A stretch of DNA of 18,189 nt from assembly GCA_002345025.1 (NCBI GenBank), contig DDUX01000052.1:11353-29541 (forward strand). Direction: 5' to 3'. The notes beneath the pieces are model-generated. The model ran no database searches. It saw nothing but the letters and a program-made list of their open reading frames with translations, and was not told the DNA's origin. This stretch comes from Candidatus Accumulibacter iunctus (GTDB lineage: Bacteria > Pseudomonadota > Gammaproteobacteria > Burkholderiales > Rhodocyclaceae). Made by a program: the position numbers and the translations under genes. Shown piece after piece: positions 14,762 to 18,189 of this stretch. Position 1 is the stretch's first letter. Every line of letters starts with the position of its first letter.

Positions 14762-16396
14762 ATGACCAGCCGCCACTTCAACCCCCTGCTCTGCGTTGCC
14801 TTCGCGATTGCTGCGCTGGTCGCCATGCCCGTCGTCAGCGTCCTGAGCAACGTCCTCAGCGGCGGCACCGGCGCCACCTGGTCGCACCTGGCAGCGACCG
14901 TGCTGCCGGATTACATCGCCAATACCCTGCTGCTCTGCCTCGCCGTTGGCGTCGGCGTCATCGTCGTCGGCGTCGCGACGGCGTGGCTGACGACGATGCA
15001 TGACTTCCCCGGCCGGCGGGTCTTCGCCTGGGCGCTGGTGCTGCCGATGGCGATGCCGGCCTACGTGCTCGCCTACGTTTATACCGATTTCCTGCAGTTC
15101 GTCGGTCCGCTGCAGACCTTTCTCCGCGAGTCCTTCGGCTGGCACAAGGGCGACTACTGGTTCCCCGAGGTCCGCAGCCTCGGGGGTGCGGTGGCGATGT
15201 TCGTCTTCGTCCTCTATCCCTACGTCTACCTGCTGACCCGAACAGCCTTCATCGAACGCAGCAGCGGCATGCTCGAAGCCGCGCGCACCCTCGGTCTCGG
15301 ACCTTGGCGGAGCTTCTTCCGCGTCTCGCTGCCGCTGGCGAGACCGGCCGTCGTCGCCGGCGCGACGCTCGCCCTGATGGAAACGCTCGCCGATTACGGA
15401 ACGGTCTCGTACTTCGGCGTCCAGACCTTCACCACCGGCATCTACCGCGCCTGGTTCTCGCTCGGTGACCGCGTCGCCGCGGCCCAGCTGTCGGCCGCCC
15501 TGCTCGCCTTCGTCATCGTTTTGCTGTTGCTTGAGTGGCGGTCCCGCGGTCGTTCGCGCTTTCACAACACGACGGGCCGGCACCGTCATCTGGCCGAACG
15601 GCAGCTGTCCGGCTGGCGCGGCTGGCTGGCGACGGCTGGCTGCGCGTTGCCACTGTTCATCGGCTTCGTCCTGCCGGCCGCACTGCTCCTGCGACTGACG
15701 CTGGCCGAGAGCGAGGCCCCGCTCGGCCCGCAGTTCGTCACCCTGGCGCGCAACAGCTTCCTGCTCGCCGGGCTGACGGCAGGAATCGCACTGGCGCTGG
15801 CCGTCGTGCTCGCCTACGGCGCTCGCCTGACGAAAGGCGTCCTGGCGCCGGCGCTCAACCGCCTGGTCGGGCTCGGCTACGCCGTCCCCGGGTCGGTCAT
15901 CGCCGTCGGCGTGCTGATCCCGGTAACCCGCCTCGACCACTGGCTGGCGGCGACCTGGCAGAACTGGTCGGGCGAGAATCCGGGACTGCTGCTCACCGGC
16001 GGCATCGCGGCTCTGGTCTATGCCTACCTCGTCCGCTTCCTCGCGGTGGCGCTGCAATCGGTTGGCGCCAGCCTGGCCAAGATCACGCAGAGCATGGACG
16101 ATGCCGCCCGCAGCCTCGGCCTCGGACAAGCGGCGACACTGCACCGGGTGCACCTGCCGATCCTCCGCAGCAGCCTATTCACCGCCGCCCTGCTGGTTTT
16201 CGTCGACGTCATGAAGGAACTGCCGGCAACCCTGGTGATGCGCCCTTTCGACTTCGACACGCTGGCGACGCAGGCCTACACGCTGGCGGCCGACGAGCGG
16301 CTGGCGGAAGCGGCAGCCGTCTCGCTGGCGATCGTCGCCGTCGGCCTGCTGCCACTGATCGTCCTCTCGCAGCAGATCTCACGTCGCCGCGGCTGA
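14762..16396 (+). CDS. fbpB: Iron(III) ABC transporter permease, double-length (FbpB/FutB type)
   Basis: A 544-residue inner-membrane protein of about twelve hydrophobic spans made of two homologous permease halves. Each half has its coupling loop: AARTLGLGPWRSFFRVSLPLARP from about residue 173 and AARSLGLGQAATLHRVHLPILRS from about 448. PMAMPAYVLAYVYTDFLQF and GYAVPGSVIAVGVL are typical of ferric-iron permeases. Length matches FbpB-type proteins (500-560). The ATG at 14762 is the first start in the frame after the Fur-like site, but no Shine-Dalgarno sequence precedes it, so expression may use a short or near-leaderless transcript. It converges on fbpA with 34 bp between stops and no clear terminator. 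Both work with FbpC in ferric iron uptake. Confidence 0.93.
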   Translation: MTSRHFNPLLCVAFAIAALVAMPVVSVLSNVLSGGTGATWSHLAATVLPDYIANTLLLCLAVGVGVIVVGVATAWLTTMHDFPGRRVFAWALVLPMAMPAYVLAYVYTDFLQFVGPLQTFLRESFGWHKGDYWFPEVRSLGGAVAMFVFVLYPYVYLLTRTAFIERSSGMLEAARTLGLGPWRSFFRVSLPLARPAVVAGATLALMETLADYGTVSYFGVQTFTTGIYRAWFSLGDRVAAAQLSAALLAFVIVLLLLEWRSRGRSRFHNTTGRHRHLAERQLSGWRGWLATAGCALPLFIGFVLPAALLLRLTLAESEAPLGPQFVTLARNSFLLAGLTAGIALALAVVLAYGARLTKGVLAPALNRLVGLGYAVPGSVIAVGVLIPVTRLDHWLAATWQNWSGENPGLLLTGGIAALVYAYLVRFLAVALQSVGASLAKITQSMDDAARSLGLGQAATLHRVHLPILRSSLFTAALLVFVDVMKELPATLVMRPFDFDTLATQAYTLAADERLAEAAAVSLAIVAVGLLPLIVLSQQISRRRG

Positions 16397-16430
16397 CGCC
16401 GAGCGAGCATGCGCCACCCGGGGGCCGCGA

Positions 16431-17456
16431 TCAGCGGTATCCAACGCGATCGAAGATGAGTTGCGCCTTGGCGCGATAGGTTGCCAGCGATCCCACCGGC
16501 AACTTGTCGGCCTTGAACTTGCCGAGCGCCGCGAGCGCCGGGTTGCTGACCTTGACCCCCGCCACCACCGGCCACTCGTTGTTGCCATCGGCAAAGTAGC
16601 GCTGCGCCTCGTCGCTGGCGAGGTACTCGAGAAACCTGAGCGCCGCTTCCTTGTGGGGCGCCGTCTTCAGGATGCCGCCGCCGGAGACATTGACATGCGT
16701 CCCGTTGCCGTCCTGATCAGGCCAGACGACGCCGATCCGCTCCATGGTCTTGCGGTCCTCAGGCTTGTCGGAGCGCATCAGACGCGCCAGATAGTAGGTG
16801 TTGGCGAGCGCCACGCCGCATTCGCCGGCAGCGACCGCACGAATCTGATCGGTATCGCCGCCCTTCGGTGCGCGGGCAAAGTTGGCTACCGCCCCGCGCG
16901 CCCACTCCTCGGCCTTCGCCTCGCCCTGATGGGCGATGATCGACGCCAGCAGCGACAGGTTGTAGGGGTGCGAGCCGGAGCGTGAACACAGCTTGCCGCG
17001 GAGTCGCGGACTGGCCAGATCGCTGTAGTTCTTCACCGCCTGCGGATCGACGACTCCCTTGGCGTAGACGATGACGCGAGCGCGCAGCGAAAAGGCGAAC
17101 CAGTCGTCGGTGCGCAGGTGGGCCGGGATGCGCGTTTCGAGCAGCTTCGAGCGCACCGGCGCCAGCAGCCCCAACTCGTGCGCCGCGGCGAGACGGGCGG
17201 CATCAACCGTCAGCAGGACGTCGGCCGGACTGTTCGCGCCCTCGTTGCGAATCCGCTCGAGCAACTCGTCCTCCTTGCCCTCGATCCGTTTGACGGTGAT
17301 CCCCGTCTGCCGCGTGAAGCCGGTGTACAGCGCCTCGTCGGTCTGGTAGTGACGCGCCGAGTAGAGATTGACGACCTTTTCCTGAGCCTGCGCGCCGGCC
17401 AGCGAGGCGCTGGTCAAGGCGACGACGACGATGGAACGTAGGAGTGAGAGTTGCAT
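16431..17456 (-). CDS. fbpA: Periplasmic iron(III)-binding protein FbpA/FutA
   Basis: A 341-residue exported binding protein for ferric iron. The signal peptide covers residues 1-24 (IVVVALTSASLAGAQA, cleavage after AQA). The mature start VVNLYSARHYQTD and the paired tyrosines of NTYYLARL (Tyr221, Tyr222) are the typical iron-ligand regions of FutA/FbpA; Tyr32 and Tyr37 are candidate ligands. Cys157 and Cys213 could form a disulphide. The ATG at 17454-17456 has GGAGG 7 nt upstream. The gene has its own promoter and Fur-like site, is insulated from the upstream peptidase by a terminator, and converges on fbpB rather than leading an fbpABC operon. Confidence 0.94.
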   Translation of the reverse strand: MQLSLLRSIVVVALTSASLAGAQAQEKVVNLYSARHYQTDEALYTGFTRQTGITVKRIEGKEDELLERIRNEGANSPADVLLTVDAARLAAAHELGLLAPVRSKLLETRIPAHLRTDDWFAFSLRARVIVYAKGVVDPQAVKNYSDLASPRLRGKLCSRSGSHPYNLSLLASIIAHQGEAKAEEWARGAVANFARAPKGGDTDQIRAVAAGECGVALANTYYLARLMRSDKPEDRKTMERIGVVWPDQDGNGTHVNVSGGGILKTAPHKEAALRFLEYLASDEAQRYFADGNNEWPVVAGVKVSNPALAALGKFKADKLPVGSLATYRAKAQLIFDRVGYR

Positions 17457-17502
17457 GGTGCTGCCTCCGAGGTTGACGATGAGTATCCATTTCCGGTTGC
17501 CG

Positions 17503-17531
17503 ATGATAGCAGCCGATGTCGACTATGTAAA
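17503..17531 (-). promoter_or_regulatory. Sigma-70 promoter of fbpA
   Basis: Read on the minus strand, TTTACA (17526-17531) and TATCAT (17503-17508), each 5 of 6 to consensus, are separated by exactly 17 bp. Transcription would begin near 17496, leaving a leader of about 40 nt that contains the GGAGG ribosome site. Confidence 0.65.
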
Positions 17532-17545
17532 TGCGAATCGTTCTT
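17527..17545. promoter_or_regulatory. Fur-box-like operator overlapping the fbpA -35
   Basis: The 19-mer matches the classical Fur consensus at about 12 of 19 positions by eye and has a partial 7-1-7 dyad (TGCGAAT, C, GTTCTTG). It covers five of the six -35 bases, so bound Fur-iron would block RNA polymerase. The role is inferred from match, position and the gene controlled. Confidence 0.5.
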
Positions 17546-17555
17546 GATGGCGGCG

Positions 17556-17579
17556 AAAAAAAAGCGACGCAAGCGTCGC
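17556..17579 (-). terminator. Rho-independent terminator of the NlpC/P60 gene
   Basis: GCGACGC (17564-17570) and GCGTCGC (17573-17579) form a GC-rich hairpin followed, in the minus-strand direction, by eight T residues (17556-17563). It lies 26 bp past the peptidase stop and just upstream of the fbpA promoter, so it separates the two transcription units. Confidence 0.85.
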
Positions 17580-17604
17580 CTTTCCTGCTCCGGTGATGGC
17601 CGGC

Positions 17605-18114
17605 TCAGCGTGTGAGCAGGCGGCGCGCGCCGTTGTAGCGCTGCACCCAGTAACTCTGGCGCATGTCGTCGACGCGGATCTCGGCGCCGGTCCGCGGTGC
17701 GTGCAGGAAACGGTTGTCGCCAAGATAGATGCCGACGTGCGAGAACGCATGCCGCATCGTATTGAAGAAGACGAGGTCGCCGGCCTTCAGTTCGTGACGG
17801 TCGATCACCGCGCCGATCTGGCTCTGCTCGCGCGCGCTGCGCGGCAGCAGGATACCCATGGCTTCCTTGAACACGATCTGCACGAAACCGCTGCAGTCGA
17901 GCCCGGTGTCCGGATTGGTACCGCCAAAGCGGTAGTTGATGCCGATCAGCTCGAAACCCTTCAGGATCAGATCCTGTGCGCTGCTGCTGTAGCGCTCGAG
18001 CAGCGAGGGTTCCTCGAGGACTCCTTGCGGTTCGCTGGCGTGGGCGGAGCCGACCCAGGTGATGCTGATCAGGGCGGCGCTCAAGAGGGGGCGGAGGAAG
18101 GGTTTTCTGAGCAT
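17605..18114 (-). CDS. Exported NlpC/P60-family peptidoglycan endopeptidase
   Basis: A 169-residue cysteine peptidase likely to cut peptide stems of peptidoglycan in the periplasm. A signal peptide covers about 1-26 (LLSAALISITWVGSAHA). The NlpC/P60 domain (about 48-165) has GINYRFGGTNPDTGLDCSGFV with catalytic Cys74, FSHVGIYLG with His126 and FLHAPR with His138. Length fits the small single-domain members such as E. coli Spr/MepS. The ATG at 18112-18114 begins the signal peptide; the next Met is residue 86, so the start is firm although no ribosome site precedes it. The gene has its own promoter-like region and a strong terminator, so it is likely monocistronic. No lipobox Cys is seen, suggesting a soluble protein. 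Confidence 0.93.
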   Translation of the reverse strand: MLRKPFLRPLLSAALISITWVGSAHASEPQGVLEEPSLLERYSSSAQDLILKGFELIGINYRFGGTNPDTGLDCSGFVQIVFKEAMGILLPRSAREQSQIGAVIDRHELKAGDLVFFNTMRHAFSHVGIYLGDNRFLHAPRTGAEIRVDDMRQSYWVQRYNGARRLLTR

Positions 18115-18121
18115 GGACCGG

Positions 18122-18150
18122 AATTTATGTGAAAAAAGTCACACTGTAAA
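18122..18150 (-). promoter_or_regulatory. Promoter-like region of the NlpC/P60 gene with a CRP-like palindrome in the spacer
   Basis: Read on the minus strand, TTTACA (18145-18150) and TAAATT (18122-18127) are 17 bp apart. The spacer holds a perfect TGTGA-N6-TCACA dyad (18128-18143), the CRP-type consensus. The predicted start of transcription is near 18115, one base before the ATG, which would give a leaderless message. Confidence 0.45.
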
Positions 18151-18160
18151 CCCCCTTTGG

Positions 18161-18189
18161 TCAAATGCCGGCCTGCCGGAGCACCTCGC
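18161..18189 (-). CDS. Possible 3' end of an upstream gene (cut by window edge)
   Basis: Read on the minus strand, the last bases give EVLRQAGI followed by TGA at 18161-18163. This looks like an ordinary protein C-terminus, but eight codons are too few to be sure that the frame is coding. Confidence 0.2.

Overview
The window is high-GC and gene-dense. It reads as chromosomal DNA of a betaproteobacterium, most likely near Rhodocyclaceae (Candidatus Accumulibacter or Dechloromonas relatives). This is inferred from the coupled aat-bpt pair, the FutA/FbpA-type iron system, the FixLJ/TodT-like two-component pair and protein style; no marker gene proves it. No tRNA, rRNA, CRISPR array, transposase or phage gene was seen. 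The largest gene-free stretches are about 270 bp (4965-5233 and 9994-10267).

Layout. (1) 1-4964, minus strand: a phosphate-uptake operon read pstS, phoU, pstC, pstA, a divergent pstB-like ATPase, then a canonical pstB cut by the window edge. The phoU product is fused to a low-molecular-weight phosphatase/arsenate-reductase-like domain that lacks its catalytic Cys and Arg. The second PstB lacks the Q-loop Gln and the H-switch His. (2) 5234-7430, plus strand: a MASE1 histidine kinase overlapping a FixJ/NarL-type response regulator, divergent from pstS. (3) 7508-9993, minus strand: a small pore-loop (K+ channel-like) membrane protein, an unrecognised multi-span membrane protein and an exported alpha/beta hydrolase. 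(4) 10268-12001, plus strand: a membrane sensor with three tandem helical EKxFLLR modules and a HAMP-like segment but no output domain. (5) 12085-14646, minus strand: fbpC (iron ABC ATPase), aat and bpt (N-degron aminoacyl transferases), tightly packed. (6) 14762-17456: the iron(III) permease fbpB (plus) and binding protein fbpA (minus) converge. (7) 17605-18114, minus strand: an exported NlpC/P60 peptidase.

How the genes work together. PstS, PstC, PstA and PstB make the high-affinity phosphate importer, and PhoU normally couples its state to PhoR/PhoB (not in the window). FbpA, FbpB and FbpC make the ferric-iron importer, but are split over three transcription directions. Fur-box-like sites lie at the fbpC/fbpB divergent promoter and over the -35 of the fbpA promoter, which fits co-regulation by iron. 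fbpC overlaps aat by 4 bp, so the protein-tagging enzymes may be transcribed with an iron-regulated gene. The strongest unusual signals are the PhoU-pseudophosphatase fusion, the degenerate PstB paralogue, the three-module sensor without output, and a five-cysteine cluster in FbpC.
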